A stretch of 64,000 bases of DNA from Allokutzneria sp. A3M-2-11 16 (GCF_024213555.1 NZ_JANAVO010000001.1:558001-622000); one strand, 5' to 3'. Counted from the first letter of the stretch, positions 40,800 to 50,422 are shown. The notes: generated from the sequence alone by a model not told the origin. Program-made: numbers and translations.

Positions 40800-42290
40800 T
40801 TAGGGGCGGTAGAGGATGCGGACCAGGCGGACGAGGCGGCGGAGGGTGCCGTTGGAGCGGGCGAAGGTGTTGGGTTGCAGGGGCGCCCAGAAGCGGCGGC
40901 GGGTGACCGATTGGGGGCGGGCGAACTCGCGCAGGCCGTCCGCGCCGTGGATGCGGCCGAAGCCGGAGTCGCCGACGCCGCCGAAGGGCAGGGCGGCGAT
41001 GCCCGCGAAGGAGACGACGCCGTTGACCGAGACCATGCCGCAGCGCAGGCGGCGGGCCAGCTCGGGGCCGCGGGAGCGGGAGAACACGGTCGCGCCGAGG
41101 CCGTAGTTGGTGGCGTTGGCCAGCTCCACGGCTTCGTCCACATTGGACACCCGCTTGACGGTGAGCGTGGGGCCGAAGGTCTCCTCGGTGACGGCGGAGG
41201 AGTCCTCGGGCACGTCCACGAGCACCACGGGTTCCACGTACGGCGGGCGGACCGAGTCGAGGCCGCCGACGACGGCGCGGCCGCCCTTGTCGAGCGCGTC
41301 GGCGATGTGCGCGCGGATCACGCCGACCTGCTCGGGCATGGTGATCGGGCCGAGGTGCGCGCTGGGCTGGCCGCCGGGCTTGAGCTTGCGGGCGCGGCGC
41401 ACGACGAGCTCGGTGAAGCGGTCGGCGACGGAATCCACGACGTAGACGCGTTCCACGCCGACGCAGGTCTGCCCGGCGTTGGACATGCCACCCCAGACGG
41501 CGGCCTCGGCGGCGGCCTCCAGGTCGGCGTCGGCGTCGACGATCAGCGGGTCCTTGCCGCCGCACTCCACGAGCACCGGGGTCAGCGACTCGGCGCAGGC
41601 GGCCATCACGCGCTTGCCGGTCGCGGTCGAACCGGTGAACGCGACCTTGTCGACACCGGAGCGGCAGAGCGCGGCGCCGGTCGCGCCGAAGCCGGTGACG
41701 ACGGTCAGGACCGGGTGCTCGGGCACGATCTCAGCGAGGGTCGACGCCAGCCACTCGCCGACGCCGGGGGTCAGTTCGCTGGGCTTGAAGACCACGGCGT
41801 TGCCCGCGGCGAGCGCGTAGGCGATCGACCCCATCGGGGTGAACGCCGGGTAGTTCCACGGCCCGATCACGCCGACGACGCCCATCGGCAGGTACTCCAC
41901 CGTCGCCGCCTGGTTGAACATCAGCTTGCCCGGGGAGACCCGGCGCCGCCGCAGCACCTTCTCCGCGTTGCGCGCGGCCCAGTGCAGGTGGTCGATCACC
42001 AGGACGAGCTCGAGCCGGGCGTCGTCGAGCGGTTTGCCGGTCTCGGCGCAGACCAGTTCGGTGATGTCGTCGAGCCTGCGCAGGACCAACGCGCGCCAGG
42101 CGTCCAGCCGCCGCTTGCGCTCCGCGTGGTCGAGTCCGCCCCACCAGACCGAGGCCTTGCGCGCGCGAGTGACGGCCGCGCGCACCTCGATCGGCGAGTG
42201 CACCCGGTGCCTGCCGATCACCTCGGCGGTGCGCGGGTCCAGGGAGGTGAACCACTGCTCGTCAGCCTGCTGGGACACGGCTCGGCTCAT
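40800..42290 (-). CDS. NAD(P)-dependent aldehyde dehydrogenase
   Basis: 496 residues, ALDH superfamily. Seen: GPWNYPAFTP, KPSELTPG, NAD-site FTGSTATGKRV, catalytic Glu in VECGGKDPLIV and catalytic Cys in NAGQTCVGVERVYV. It has a C-terminal extension (TLRRLVRLVRILYRP) shared in type with the second ALDH at 60312; these extended forms are often annotated as succinate-semialdehyde dehydrogenase, but the substrate is uncertain. It could supply the missing 2-oxoglutarate semialdehyde step of the hydroxyproline pathway, without any positional support. Monocistronic. Confidence 0.9.
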   Translation of the reverse strand: MSRAVSQQADEQWFTSLDPRTAEVIGRHRVHSPIEVRAAVTRARKASVWWGGLDHAERKRRLDAWRALVLRRLDDITELVCAETGKPLDDARLELVLVIDHLHWAARNAEKVLRRRRVSPGKLMFNQAATVEYLPMGVVGVIGPWNYPAFTPMGSIAYALAAGNAVVFKPSELTPGVGEWLASTLAEIVPEHPVLTVVTGFGATGAALCRSGVDKVAFTGSTATGKRVMAACAESLTPVLVECGGKDPLIVDADADLEAAAEAAVWGGMSNAGQTCVGVERVYVVDSVADRFTELVVRRARKLKPGGQPSAHLGPITMPEQVGVIRAHIADALDKGGRAVVGGLDSVRPPYVEPVVLVDVPEDSSAVTEETFGPTLTVKRVSNVDEAVELANATNYGLGATVFSRSRGPELARRLRCGMVSVNGVVSFAGIAALPFGGVGDSGFGRIHGADGLREFARPQSVTRRRFWAPLQPNTFARSNGTLRRLVRLVRILYRP

Positions 42291-42391
42291 CGCGATCTCC
42301 CCGTCCGTTCAGAAAACCTTTCGGTTACCAAACAGTACGCAACACTTCGGGGCCAAGGGGAGACCCTCTGTGATCGGTCACACAGCCGGAG

Positions 42392-43432
42392 CTACGGCTT
42401 GGGCAGCTTGGGCAGCAGCGCCTTCACCACGGTCGTGGCCTTGCCGCAGAGGTCGACCTCGACGCCCTTCTTGCTGTTGTCGAAGCTGACCTCGACGACC
42501 TCGCCCTTGCCGGCGGTGGTGGCCTTGTGCATCCACTCCATCTTGCAGGAGGCGTTGAAGCTGTCCTCCTTGCGCTGGTAGATGGTGACCCCGTCGATGG
42601 TCACGACCTGCGCCTTCTTGTTCTGGCTGCTGTCCTTGGGATCGGTGGCCTCGCGGAACTCGATCCCGAAGTAGAGGCTGTCCCGCCGGAAGGTGCACCG
42701 GTACATGTCGTAGGAGGAGATGGTCGGCGTTCCGCCGAGCAGCTCGGTCGCGGTGACCGCGGGGAAGACCGCGCACGGGTCGACCACGGTCACCGAGCCC
42801 TTGTTGTCCTGCGCGCGCAGCGGCGGGTTGGTCCGGATCCGGTTGATCACCGTCTCGTTGAGCCGCCTGCCGACGTCGCAGGAGTCACCCTCGTAGTCGA
42901 CCTGGGCCACGATGCCCAGCACGGACGAGCCCTCCTGGGTCACCGACTTGACGAAGCACGTGGTGGTCGAGGTCGACTCGACGGTCGTGAGGCCACCCAC
43001 CTTGATCGTCTTGGCGGTGTCCAGGATGGTGATGTTCTGGCCGAGGCGGAGGGTGATGCTCAGCCGCTTGCCGCTGCCGTCCTTCATGTAGTTGGCGCAG
43101 TCGGAGAGCGCGACCGACCTGCTGGCCGCGGGCACCCCGAAGCCGGACAGTGTCTGGGTGTCCATCAGCTGGCACGGGTCGACCGCGCGCAGCCGCTCGG
43201 CGGCGAACGCGGGCTCGACCGGGCGCGGCGGCTGGTTGGGCTGCGTCTTCGGCGCCACCTTGGCAGGCACGACTGTCCTCGGGTGGGTGACCTTGGCCAG
43301 GTCGGCCTGGCTCCCGCATCCGGCGAGCAGGATCGCCGAGGACAGGGCGATGGCCGACCACGCGGTTCTGGCTGGGCTGCGCACGACGTGCACGGTAGCG
43401 ACCCGCGTCCGGACGCGTGCAGGGAACCTCAT
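42392..43432 (-). CDS. Lipoprotein with two DUF3558-like repeats (C)
   Basis: 346 residues from ATG 43432. Lipobox ILLAGCGS (Cys about 39; the n-region is long, so a later GTG start is possible). Two units open with AVDPCQLMDTQTLSGFG (partner Cys in SDCANYM) and VVDPCAVFPAVTATELLG (partner Cys in YRCTFR). Same layout as lipoproteins A and B, 6.3 kb away. Convergent? No: it is divergent from the small ORF at 43554, and their shared 121-base gap contains a long hairpin. Confidence 0.8.
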   Translation of the reverse strand: MRFPARVRTRVATVHVVRSPARTAWSAIALSSAILLAGCGSQADLAKVTHPRTVVPAKVAPKTQPNQPPRPVEPAFAAERLRAVDPCQLMDTQTLSGFGVPAASRSVALSDCANYMKDGSGKRLSITLRLGQNITILDTAKTIKVGGLTTVESTSTTTCFVKSVTQEGSSVLGIVAQVDYEGDSCDVGRRLNETVINRIRTNPPLRAQDNKGSVTVVDPCAVFPAVTATELLGGTPTISSYDMYRCTFRRDSLYFGIEFREATDPKDSSQNKKAQVVTIDGVTIYQRKEDSFNASCKMEWMHKATTAGKGEVVEVSFDNSKKGVEVDLCGKATTVVKALLPKLPKP

Positions 43433-43500
43433 GATCAGGGCTGATTCGATACACAGCGTGCGCGATGTCACGGAGCGGTTCGGGAACGATACAGAAGCTC

Positions 43501-43543
43501 CCTTCGATGTACTGGGTGGAAGCACCACTCAGTACATCGAAGG
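43501..43543 (+). promoter_or_regulatory. 19-bp hairpin overlapping a Shine-Dalgarno sequence
   Basis: CCTTCGATGTACTG (43501-43514) pairs perfectly with CAGTACATCGAAGG (43530-43543). Inside, GGTGG pairs with CCACT through four pairs and one G-T wobble, leaving the loop AAGCA. The 3' arm takes in the first AAGG of the Shine-Dalgarno AAGGAGGTGA (43540-43549) of the small ORF at 43554, so folding would hide part of the ribosome site. It could instead be a DNA operator for the divergent genes. Confidence 0.7.
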
Positions 43544-43553
43544 AGGTGAACAC

Positions 43554-43697
43554 ATGCGCCAGACCAGGCGGAGTACCCGCCCGGCCCGACGCGGACTGGT
43601 CCGCACGGGCCTCGGCCGCGCGGTCCGCTGGATCGACGACTGGACCGTCGAGGCCTTCAACCCGGTCTACCCCTACCGGGGCAGCGACCGCCGCTAG
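43554..43697 (+). CDS. Small basic protein, 47 residues, unknown
   Basis: Starts at ATG 43554, six bases after a very strong Shine-Dalgarno AAGGAGGTGA. The sequence is Arg-rich at first (RQTRRSTRPARRGLVRTG) and ends WTVEAFNPVYPYRGSDRR, with RAVRWIDDW between. No family recognised. Its stop overlaps the stop of the convergent small membrane protein by four bases. The strong ribosome site and preceding hairpin make it more credible than its size suggests. Confidence 0.55.
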   Translation: MRQTRRSTRPARRGLVRTGLGRAVRWIDDWTVEAFNPVYPYRGSDRR

Positions 43698-43969
43698 TGC
43701 CCTGGTTCGCCGACGCCATCGGCGTCGTCGGCGAACTCCGAGGGCACCACCACCGGCCGCGCCTTCGCCCAGACGACGAAGATCGCCGCCGTGACGAGCA
43801 TGCCCAGCCCGGCCCACAGGTTGACGTTGATCCCGGCCGCCTTCTGGATCTCCTCGGCCGTGGTGAAGCCGGCGCCGGTGATCGTCAGCACCACCCCGTA
43901 CACGCCGAAGAGCAACGCGATGATCAGGCGGAGGTCGAACAGGCCCGCCTTCTTCGAGTGCGAAGTCAT
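43694..43969 (-). CDS. Small membrane protein accompanying the SSS transporter
   Basis: 91 residues with two TM helices (LIIALLFGVYGVVLTITGAGF and LWAGLGMLVTAAIFVVWA, each given in part) and short charged ends. It follows the solute symporter gene by 18 bases on the same strand. Small two-TM proteins next to SSS symporters are common in actinomycetes and may be accessory subunits. Function unproven. Confidence 0.8.
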   Translation of the reverse strand: MTSHSKKAGLFDLRLIIALLFGVYGVVLTITGAGFTTAEEIQKAAGINVNLWAGLGMLVTAAIFVVWAKARPVVVPSEFADDADGVGEPGH

Positions 43970-43987
43970 GGTCTCGTCTCCTCCGGC

Positions 43988-45676
43988 TCAGATGAACAAC
44001 AGGCTCAGCACGACGGTCAGCCCGAGCACCCCGGCGCCGAGCACGGCGGGCGAGCGGTACCACCCGGCGTCCTCACCGGTGACCGAGTGCGCGCGGTCCG
44101 CCTTCGGCGTGAGGCTGTAGACCAGGCCGACCAGTTCCTTGTCCGGCTTCGGCTTGGTGACCAGCGAGACCGCGACACTGACCAGGATGTCCACCACGAA
44201 CGCCGCGCCCGCGCCGACGAACGCCGGGCCCTGGCCGGTCAGGCTGAGCACCTCGGCGGCGACCAGCCGGTCCACCGCGACCGCGGCGAGCGTGCCCGCG
44301 ACCAGGCCGATCCAGCCCGCCGCCGGGGTCATCCGCTTCCAGAACATCGCCAGGATGAACGTGGCGAACAGCGGCGCGTTGAAGAACGAGAACAGCGTCT
44401 GGATGTAGTCCATGATGTTGCCGTAGCCGGAGGCGATGAGCGCGGTGAAGATCGCCACCACCATGCCGCCGACGGTCGCGAGGCGGCCGACGCGCAGGTA
44501 GTACTCGTCCGGCCGGTCCTTGCGCACGTAGCTCTGCCACAGGTCGTAGGTGAAGACCGTGTTGAAGGAGCTGACGTTGGCCGCGACACCGGCCATGAAG
44601 GACGCGAGCAGACCGGCGAGCGCGACGCCGAGGAAGCCGTTGGGCAGCAGGTCCCGCATCAAGTACATGATCGCGTGGTTGTACTCGACCCCTTCGGCCC
44701 CCGCGCCCTGCTTCAGCGCGGTGATCTCCGGGACCGCGACCGCGGCGATCATGCCGGGGATCACGATGACGGCCGGGATCAGCACCTTCGGGTAGGCGCC
44801 GATGATCGGGGTGCGCTTGGCCGCGGACATGCTCTTGGCCGACATGGCGCGCTGCACCTCGGCGAAGTTCGTCGTCCAGTAGCCGAAGGAGAGCACGAAG
44901 CCGAGACCGAAGACCAGGCCGATCACGCTCAGGGTGGCGTCGGCGATACCGGTCAGGCCGGTGGCGGGCCATGCGGAGAGCTGCTCGGGGCCACCGACGC
45001 TCGCGCTGACCTTGTCGACCAGGCCCTGCCAGCCGCCGACCTTGGTGAGACCGATGATGGTCAGCGGCAGCAGCGCCGCCACGATCACGAAGAACTGCAG
45101 CACCTCGTTGTAGATCGCCGCCGAGAGGCCGCCGAGGGTGGTGTAGGCCAGCACGACCGCCGCGGCGATCACGATGGACACCGAGATGGACCAGCCGAGC
45201 AGCGCGTTCATGATCAGCGCCAGCGCGAACAGGTTCACACCCGCGATCAGCACCTGGGCCACGGCGAAGCTCAGCGCGTTCACCAGGTGCGCGCCCGGAC
45301 CGAACCGGCGGCGCAGGAACTCGGGAACGCTGCGCACCTTCGAGCCGTAGTAGAACGGCATCATCACCAGGCCGAGGAAGACCATGGCCGGGATGGCGCC
45401 GATCCAGTAGTAGTGCACGGTCGCGATGCCGTGCTGCGCGCCGTTGGCGGTCATGCCGAGCAGTTCCAGCGCTCCCAGGTTGGCCGAGATGAAGGCCAGA
45501 CCTGTCACCCACGCGGGCAGTGACCGCCCGGAGAGCAGGAAGTCCAGGCTGCTGGACACGGAGCGCCGGGCCAGGAACCCGATACCGAGCACCAGCACGA
45601 AGTACACGCCGAGCAGCGTGTAGTCCAGCCAGCTCGCATCGAGCAGGGGCTCCGACGACTTGGCGAGTTCGATCAC
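43988..45676 (-). CDS. Sodium:solute symporter (SSS family)
   Basis: 562 residues, about 14 TM helices. Family features: SGRSLPAWVTGLAFISANLG near the N-terminus (Na-site helix 1), RSVPEFLRRRFG, YTTLGGLSAAIYNEVLQFF and FMAGVAANVSSFNTVFTYDL. Closest in character to the SGLT/sugar-type branch rather than proline symporter PutP, but the substrate cannot be named. GTG 45676 with GGGAGG nine bases ahead. Operon with the small membrane protein downstream; 195 gene-free bases precede it, presumably with the promoter, in which I saw no clear motif. Confidence 0.9.
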   Translation of the reverse strand: MIELAKSSEPLLDASWLDYTLLGVYFVLVLGIGFLARRSVSSSLDFLLSGRSLPAWVTGLAFISANLGALELLGMTANGAQHGIATVHYYWIGAIPAMVFLGLVMMPFYYGSKVRSVPEFLRRRFGPGAHLVNALSFAVAQVLIAGVNLFALALIMNALLGWSISVSIVIAAAVVLAYTTLGGLSAAIYNEVLQFFVIVAALLPLTIIGLTKVGGWQGLVDKVSASVGGPEQLSAWPATGLTGIADATLSVIGLVFGLGFVLSFGYWTTNFAEVQRAMSAKSMSAAKRTPIIGAYPKVLIPAVIVIPGMIAAVAVPEITALKQGAGAEGVEYNHAIMYLMRDLLPNGFLGVALAGLLASFMAGVAANVSSFNTVFTYDLWQSYVRKDRPDEYYLRVGRLATVGGMVVAIFTALIASGYGNIMDYIQTLFSFFNAPLFATFILAMFWKRMTPAAGWIGLVAGTLAAVAVDRLVAAEVLSLTGQGPAFVGAGAAFVVDILVSVAVSLVTKPKPDKELVGLVYSLTPKADRAHSVTGEDAGWYRSPAVLGAGVLGLTVVLSLLFI

Positions 45677-45871
45677 GCCGCCCTACCTCCCAAGTCAACA
45701 CATTCGAACAGCAATCACCACGATCGCAACGGCGCGCACGCTACCGCACGGGAAGCCGCAAATGAACACTCAACTTCGCCCACGTGTCGAATTTGTTGCG
45801 ACCGACCACTAATTCCGGGACAGTAGCCGACTCCGCGCGGGCGCACAGCCCTCCGAAGAGATGAACGGCGC

Positions 45872-47461
45872 TCAGTTCCAGGGCTTGGTGAGGGTGTCCC
45901 CGCGCGCGTGCACTTCGGCGCAGACCTCCAGCACGATCCGCGCCGCCTCGGTGCGCCCCGCGCGCTCCAGCGAGTCCGCGAGCGAGCGCCAGCCGCGACC
46001 GTCCTCCGGCAACAGCACCAGTGCGGCGGTACGAGCCGCGAGCGCCGCCTCGTGGTCTCCATCGCGCTCGTGGACCTCGGCGAGCAGGTGATAGACGGCA
46101 TCCGTCCACGGATACCGTTCCAGCATCTCCAGAACCGGCCCGGCGCCGTGGGATGCGACCTTCGCGCGTCGCACGGTGTCGACGAACGCGTCGGCGATGT
46201 CCTCCGAGGTCACCCGCTCGACCTTGCGGCGATCCGGGCTGAGCCGGAGCAGCGCGGGCATGCTCCCGAAACAGGCGGTCGCCGTGCGCCACCCGGGTTG
46301 CCGGAACGCGTGCGGCAGCGGCTTCCCCGGCTGACTGGTGCCGTTGGAGCAGTCCAGCAGCTCACGGGGCACGAGCATCCGTTCCACGGCGAAGCGGTCC
46401 CCGCTCGCGTCACCGCGCGCCCGATAGGTGTCCCGCAGGTCCTGCTGGTTGTACAGCCACATCTCCCAGTCGCTGCCCCAACCGGCACGACTGATCAGCA
46501 GGGAGAAGTCGACGCGGATCTCCTCGTACTGCGTGACGATCGTGCGCAGCGCGAGCGGGAGGCGGTCAAAGGCCCGCTCCAGCGCCCAGCGCACCGGCAC
46601 GAGTACCTCGTGCGCGACGGTGAGCGCGGAATACCAGGCATCGAAGGAATCGGCCTGGCGCACAGGTTCCAAGGTCGCCTGCACGCGGCGCACCAGCCAG
46701 CTGAGCGTGGGCTGGACTCTGCGGTGCAGTTCCACCGGCGCCCACTCGTCTTCAAGATCGACGAACGTCGTCCAGTCTCTCCGCGATGTCAGGGCCCGCT
46801 CCGAGAAGTGGGCGAGAAACCCCCGCGCGTCCTCGGCGAGGCAGCCTGCGGCGAGCAGTCTTTCCAGCACCCAGGAGGTCGCGGTCTGGTTCACCGTCTG
46901 CCCGGCTTCCGCCATGTCCACGACGTACTCGACCGCGGCGCGGACGTGATCTTCGTGCTCACCGTGCGCGACGTGCCAGAGCGCGCCCTTGAGCAACCAC
47001 GAAGCCTCGTTGTTGAGGAAGCTCAGCTTGGCGAAGTCCTGCTCGCTCCCTTCCGGCACGGTGATGCCCGCCCGTCGCAGGAACTCCTGGTGCACGTCGT
47101 CGAACTGGCGGCTGATCGTCCAGTGCTGGAAGAAGTCCATGACCCACTCGCTCGGCATGGTCCCGCCATCGGAGCGGGTGTAGCCGCCGAGCGGCCTGAC
47201 TCCCTCAACGAAGTCCGGGGTGTTGCCCCGGAACGGCAGCCGCCCGGCGAAGCGCAGCCCGGCCACCTCCTCCAACGTGGAGCACAGCACGAGGAGCACC
47301 TTCTCCCGGCGCAGCTGGTACTCCGGGTACCGCCGCACGGGGCGGCCGTCCAGCTCCTGCAACCGCCCCGCGAGCTGGACCTCCTCGAAGAGGGCTTCGA
47401 GCACGTCCACGACCGGTTCGAGTCCGGGAACCGGTCGCGTCGCGAGCAACCGCCCGCTCAC
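45872..47461 (-). CDS. Uncharacterised protein with C-terminal TPR-like repeats, partner of the next gene
   Basis: 529 residues, soluble. Middle section is helical and Trp-rich (WLVRRVQATLEPVRQADSFD; WGSDWEMWLYNQQDLRDTY). The last 110 residues look like tetratricopeptide repeats (YHLLAEVHERDGDHEAALAA; GWRSLADSLERAGRTEAARI). No enzyme motif recognised. GTG 47461 overlaps the stop of the upstream gene (GTGTGA), so the two are translationally coupled and probably act together. The longer open frame upstream is the coupled gene in another frame. Confidence 0.75.
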   Translation of the reverse strand: MSGRLLATRPVPGLEPVVDVLEALFEEVQLAGRLQELDGRPVRRYPEYQLRREKVLLVLCSTLEEVAGLRFAGRLPFRGNTPDFVEGVRPLGGYTRSDGGTMPSEWVMDFFQHWTISRQFDDVHQEFLRRAGITVPEGSEQDFAKLSFLNNEASWLLKGALWHVAHGEHEDHVRAAVEYVVDMAEAGQTVNQTATSWVLERLLAAGCLAEDARGFLAHFSERALTSRRDWTTFVDLEDEWAPVELHRRVQPTLSWLVRRVQATLEPVRQADSFDAWYSALTVAHEVLVPVRWALERAFDRLPLALRTIVTQYEEIRVDFSLLISRAGWGSDWEMWLYNQQDLRDTYRARGDASGDRFAVERMLVPRELLDCSNGTSQPGKPLPHAFRQPGWRTATACFGSMPALLRLSPDRRKVERVTSEDIADAFVDTVRRAKVASHGAGPVLEMLERYPWTDAVYHLLAEVHERDGDHEAALAARTAALVLLPEDGRGWRSLADSLERAGRTEAARIVLEVCAEVHARGDTLTKPWN

Positions 47462-48135
47462 ACGAACAGCCCCGTCGCGCTGACGATGTCGCCCTTGTGC
47501 TCCTTGGCCAGCTCGACGCTCTTCAGCATCCACTCGCGGATGGAGCGCCGACCGGTGCGCTCGTACACCAGGCCTTCGCGATGGAGCTGCACGCACAGGT
47601 CGTCGAGGAACTTCTTCGGCTTGGCGCCGTTGGCGACGAACTCGATGTCGGAGAACACCCGGCGCAGGTGCCTGCGGACCTCGTCCTCGGTGTCGAGGTG
47701 ATCAAGCGGCAGGTAGACCGCCTCAGCCGCCTCGGCGAGGTCGTCGAAGACCACCAGGCCGGGCAGGGCGGGCCGCCGTTTGCCCTCGAAGAGCATCCGC
47801 ACCATCGCGTGCACCGGGTGCGTGCCGACCGTGATCTCCGTGCCCGCCTTGGGCACCGGGATGGCCAGCGGCGCGAACTGGTTCAGCGTGAACAGCACCA
47901 TCACGTCGGGACCGCTGTCGTCTGGCAGCGAACTGTCACCGCTGACGTAGTCCGCGACCGCCGCGTCCTTCGCACCGTCGAAGGCCAGGAAGCAGAACGC
48001 CTTCGCGTGCTCCCGGACGTGCGCGAGGTTTTCCTTGGTGAACAACAGGTCGAGGCGGGTGATGTTGCCGCCTCGGTTGTAGACGCCGTTTCGCCCAGCT
48101 TCTTCCAGCAGGGCGGCGAACGAGATCACGAGCAT
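47458..48135 (-). CDS. Uncharacterised protein, first gene of a two-gene module
   Basis: 225 residues, soluble, no recognised family. Begins MLVISFAALLEEAGRNGVYN; then FCFLAFDGAKDAAVADYVSG and a block LPGLVVFDDLAEAAEAVYLPL that looks like an alternating alpha/beta domain; ends in a helical segment (FLDDLCVQLHREGLVYERTG). ATG 48135 is preceded by a GGGGGGAA ribosome site. It is coupled to the TPR-like protein downstream and lies 87 bases after nucS on the same strand. Role unknown. Confidence 0.72.
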   Translation of the reverse strand: MLVISFAALLEEAGRNGVYNRGGNITRLDLLFTKENLAHVREHAKAFCFLAFDGAKDAAVADYVSGDSSLPDDSGPDVMVLFTLNQFAPLAIPVPKAGTEITVGTHPVHAMVRMLFEGKRRPALPGLVVFDDLAEAAEAVYLPLDHLDTEDEVRRHLRRVFSDIEFVANGAKPKKFLDDLCVQLHREGLVYERTGRRSIREWMLKSVELAKEHKGDIVSATGLFV

Positions 48136-48222
48136 GTTCCCCCCAGAACTCTCTCTGGCGGGAACGTAGTCGCCGAACAGCCGCCGGTGCTCCCTGTTGG
48201 AACACCGGCGCCCGGCATCTGC

Positions 48223-48882
48223 CTAGAAGAGGCGGAACTCGTCCGGTTCGATGCCGCGCAGCGCGTCGTAGTCGAGGGTGACGCACTCGATGCCGCGATC
48301 CTCAGCGAGCACCCTGGCCTGGGGTTTGATGAGCTGCGCCGCGAAGATCCCGCGGACAGGGGCGAGCAGCGGATCGCGGTTGAGCAGCTCCAGGTAGCGG
48401 GTCAGCTGCTCGACGCCGTCGATCTCCCCGCGCCGCTTGATCTCCACAGCGACGCTGGACCCGGTGGCGTCCCGGCACATCAGGTCGACCGGGCCGATCG
48501 CCGTGGGGAACTCGCGCCGGACCAGCGTCCAGCCGTCCCCGAGGGTGGTGACGTGCTCGGCCAGCAGCTCCTGCAGGTGCGCCTCGACCCCGTCCTTGCG
48601 CAGGCCGGGCTCGGGGCCCAGCTCGTGCTTGGAGTCGTGCAGCACCTCCTCGACGGTGATCACCAGCTTCTCACCGGCCTTGTTCTGCACCACCCAGGTG
48701 CCGGGGTCCTCGATCAGCCAGCAGGGCGGGCTCATCCAGTTCAGCGGCTTGAACGCGCGGTCGTCGGAGTGGATCGAGACCGAGCCGTCCGCCTTGATCA
48801 GCAGAAGGCGCTGAGCCATGGGCAGGTGGGCGGTGAGGCGGCCGACGTAGTCGACCTGGCAACGAGCGATGACCAGACGCAC
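48223..48882 (-). CDS. nucS: Mismatch-specific endonuclease NucS (EndoMS)
   Basis: 219 residues. Cuts both strands at mismatches such as G-T and G-G, replacing MutSL in actinobacteria. N-terminal DNA-binding/dimerisation domain ([49 protein letters not shown]) and C-terminal RecB-like nuclease ([20 protein letters not shown] with catalytic Asp and Glu-x-Lys). The C-terminal DEFRLF is the beta-clamp-binding tail. Start set at GTG 48882, where similarity to mycobacterial NucS begins; 110 bases separate it from the divergent permease start. Confidence 0.95.
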   Translation of the reverse strand: MRLVIARCQVDYVGRLTAHLPMAQRLLLIKADGSVSIHSDDRAFKPLNWMSPPCWLIEDPGTWVVQNKAGEKLVITVEEVLHDSKHELGPEPGLRKDGVEAHLQELLAEHVTTLGDGWTLVRREFPTAIGPVDLMCRDATGSSVAVEIKRRGEIDGVEQLTRYLELLNRDPLLAPVRGIFAAQLIKPQARVLAEDRGIECVTLDYDALRGIEPDEFRLF

Positions 48883-48991
48883 GGCGAAGAGGCTACGGGC
48901 CGCCACGGCGGCCGTGCGCGCGGGTGAGGGCGGATCAGGATCTTCGACGAGGTTCCTGGGCGGGTCGGCGGTGCGAGTAGCGTCCCCGCTC

Positions 48992-50422
48992 GTGTCGCTG
49001 ACGCTCCAGTCGCTGTTGCGGACCAAGCCCGTCGAACGGATCACCGAAGAGGGCGCCAACACGCAGCTCAAACGCAGTCTCGGTCTGGTCCCGCTGATCG
49101 CGCTGTCGGTCGGCGCGACCCTGGGAACCGGGATCTTCGTGGTCCTCGGCGAGGCGGCACCCCAGGCGGGCCCCGCGGTGGTGCTGTCCTTCGTCCTGGC
49201 GGCGCTCGCGGCGCTGTTCTCGGCCCTGTCCTACGCGGAGCTCGCGGGCGCGGTCCCGGTCTCCGGCTCGGCGTACTCCTACTCCTACGCGACCATGGGC
49301 GAGTTCGTCGCATGGCTGTGCGGATGGTGCTTGTTGTTGGAGTACGGGGTTTCCGTCGCGGCCGTCGCGGTCGGCTGGGGCGGTTACCTCAACGAGTTCC
49401 TGCACTCCGCGATCGGGCTGCGCATCCCCGACGCGCTGGCCAGCTCCCCCGCGGCGGGCGGGATCATGGACCTGCCCGCGGCGGTCGTGGTGCTGCTGGC
49501 CACGCTCGTGCTCGTCGGCGGCGCCAGGGAGAGCGCGCTGGTGACCACGGTGACGACCGTGCTGAAGCTGCTGGTGCTGGTCTTCTTCGTCGCCGTCACG
49601 GTGACCGCGTTCAACTCCGACAACATGGCGCCGTTCGCGCCCGCGGGGATCGCCGGGATCACCGGTGGGGCGTCGGCGGTGTTCTTCTCCTTCATCGGCT
49701 TCGACGCCGCGTCCACGGCGGGCGAGGAGGCCCGCAACCCGCAGCGCGACCTGCCGAGGGCGATCGTGATCTCGCTGGGCATCGTGACCGCCATGTACGT
49801 ATTGGTGGCGATCACCGCGGTCGGGGCGGTCGGCTCGGACGCGCTCGGCGGCCAGGAGGCGACGCTGTCCGCGGTGATGCGCGAGGTCACGGGAGCGGGC
49901 TGGCCGTCGACAGTGCTGGCCTTCGGCGCGGTGATCGCGATCGCCTCCGTCGTCCTGACCGTCCTCTATGGACAGACGCGGGTGCTGGTGGCGATGTCCC
50001 GCGACGGGCTGGTGCCCTCGATGTTCGCCAAGGTCGGCAAGCGCAAAGTGCCCACGGCCAACACCCTGGTGGTCGGCGGCCTGGTGGCGGCGCTGGCCGC
50101 GTTCGTCCCGCTCGGTCAGCTCGCCGAGGCGACCAGCATCGGCACCCTGGTGGCGTTCGCCCTGGTCAACATCGGTGTGCTGGTGCTCCGCCGGACCAAG
50201 CCGGACCTGCCGCGCAGCTTCCGCGCCCCGCTGATGCCGATCACCCCGATCATCGGGCTCGGCCTGTGCGTGCTGCTCGTGGCCGGGCTCAAGTCGCAGA
50301 CCTGGCTGGCGTTCGCGATCTGGACGGTCGTCGGGCTCGGCGTGTACTTCCTGTACGGCGTGCACAGGTCGCGGCTGAACGACTGGCAGCATGGAGACCG
50401 TGCAGAAGCTGGACAGTCGTGA
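48992..50422 (+). CDS. APC-family amino acid permease
   Basis: 476 residues, about 12 TM helices, resembling the cationic amino acid transporter branch: N-terminal [20 protein letters not shown], helix 1 [18 protein letters not shown], helix 3 [18 protein letters not shown], and [23 protein letters not shown] 48992 is chosen because upstream in-frame residues overlap the divergent nucS gene and are not membrane-protein-like. Its last 32 bases overlap the Nudix gene start, so they are probably co-transcribed. Confidence 0.9.
   Translation: MSLTLQSLLRTKPVERITEEGANTQLKRSLGLVPLIALSVGATLGTGIFVVLGEAAPQAGPAVVLSFVLAALAALFSALSYAELAGAVPVSGSAYSYSYATMGEFVAWLCGWCLLLEYGVSVAAVAVGWGGYLNEFLHSAIGLRIPDALASSPAAGGIMDLPAAVVVLLATLVLVGGARESALVTTVTTVLKLLVLVFFVAVTVTAFNSDNMAPFAPAGIAGITGGASAVFFSFIGFDAASTAGEEARNPQRDLPRAIVISLGIVTAMYVLVAITAVGAVGSDALGGQEATLSAVMREVTGAGWPSTVLAFGAVIAIASVVLTVLYGQTRVLVAMSRDGLVPSMFAKVGKRKVPTANTLVVGGLVAALAAFVPLGQLAEATSIGTLVAFALVNIGVLVLRRTKPDLPRSFRAPLMPITPIIGLGLCVLLVAGLKSQTWLAFAIWTVVGLGVYFLYGVHRSRLNDWQHGDRAEAGQS

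Noticed and set aside
43697-45523. 608-codon plus-strand open frame opposite the SSS transporter
   Set aside because: Shadow of the transporter gene; composition dominated by Arg, His, Asp and Gly without hydrophobic core pattern.
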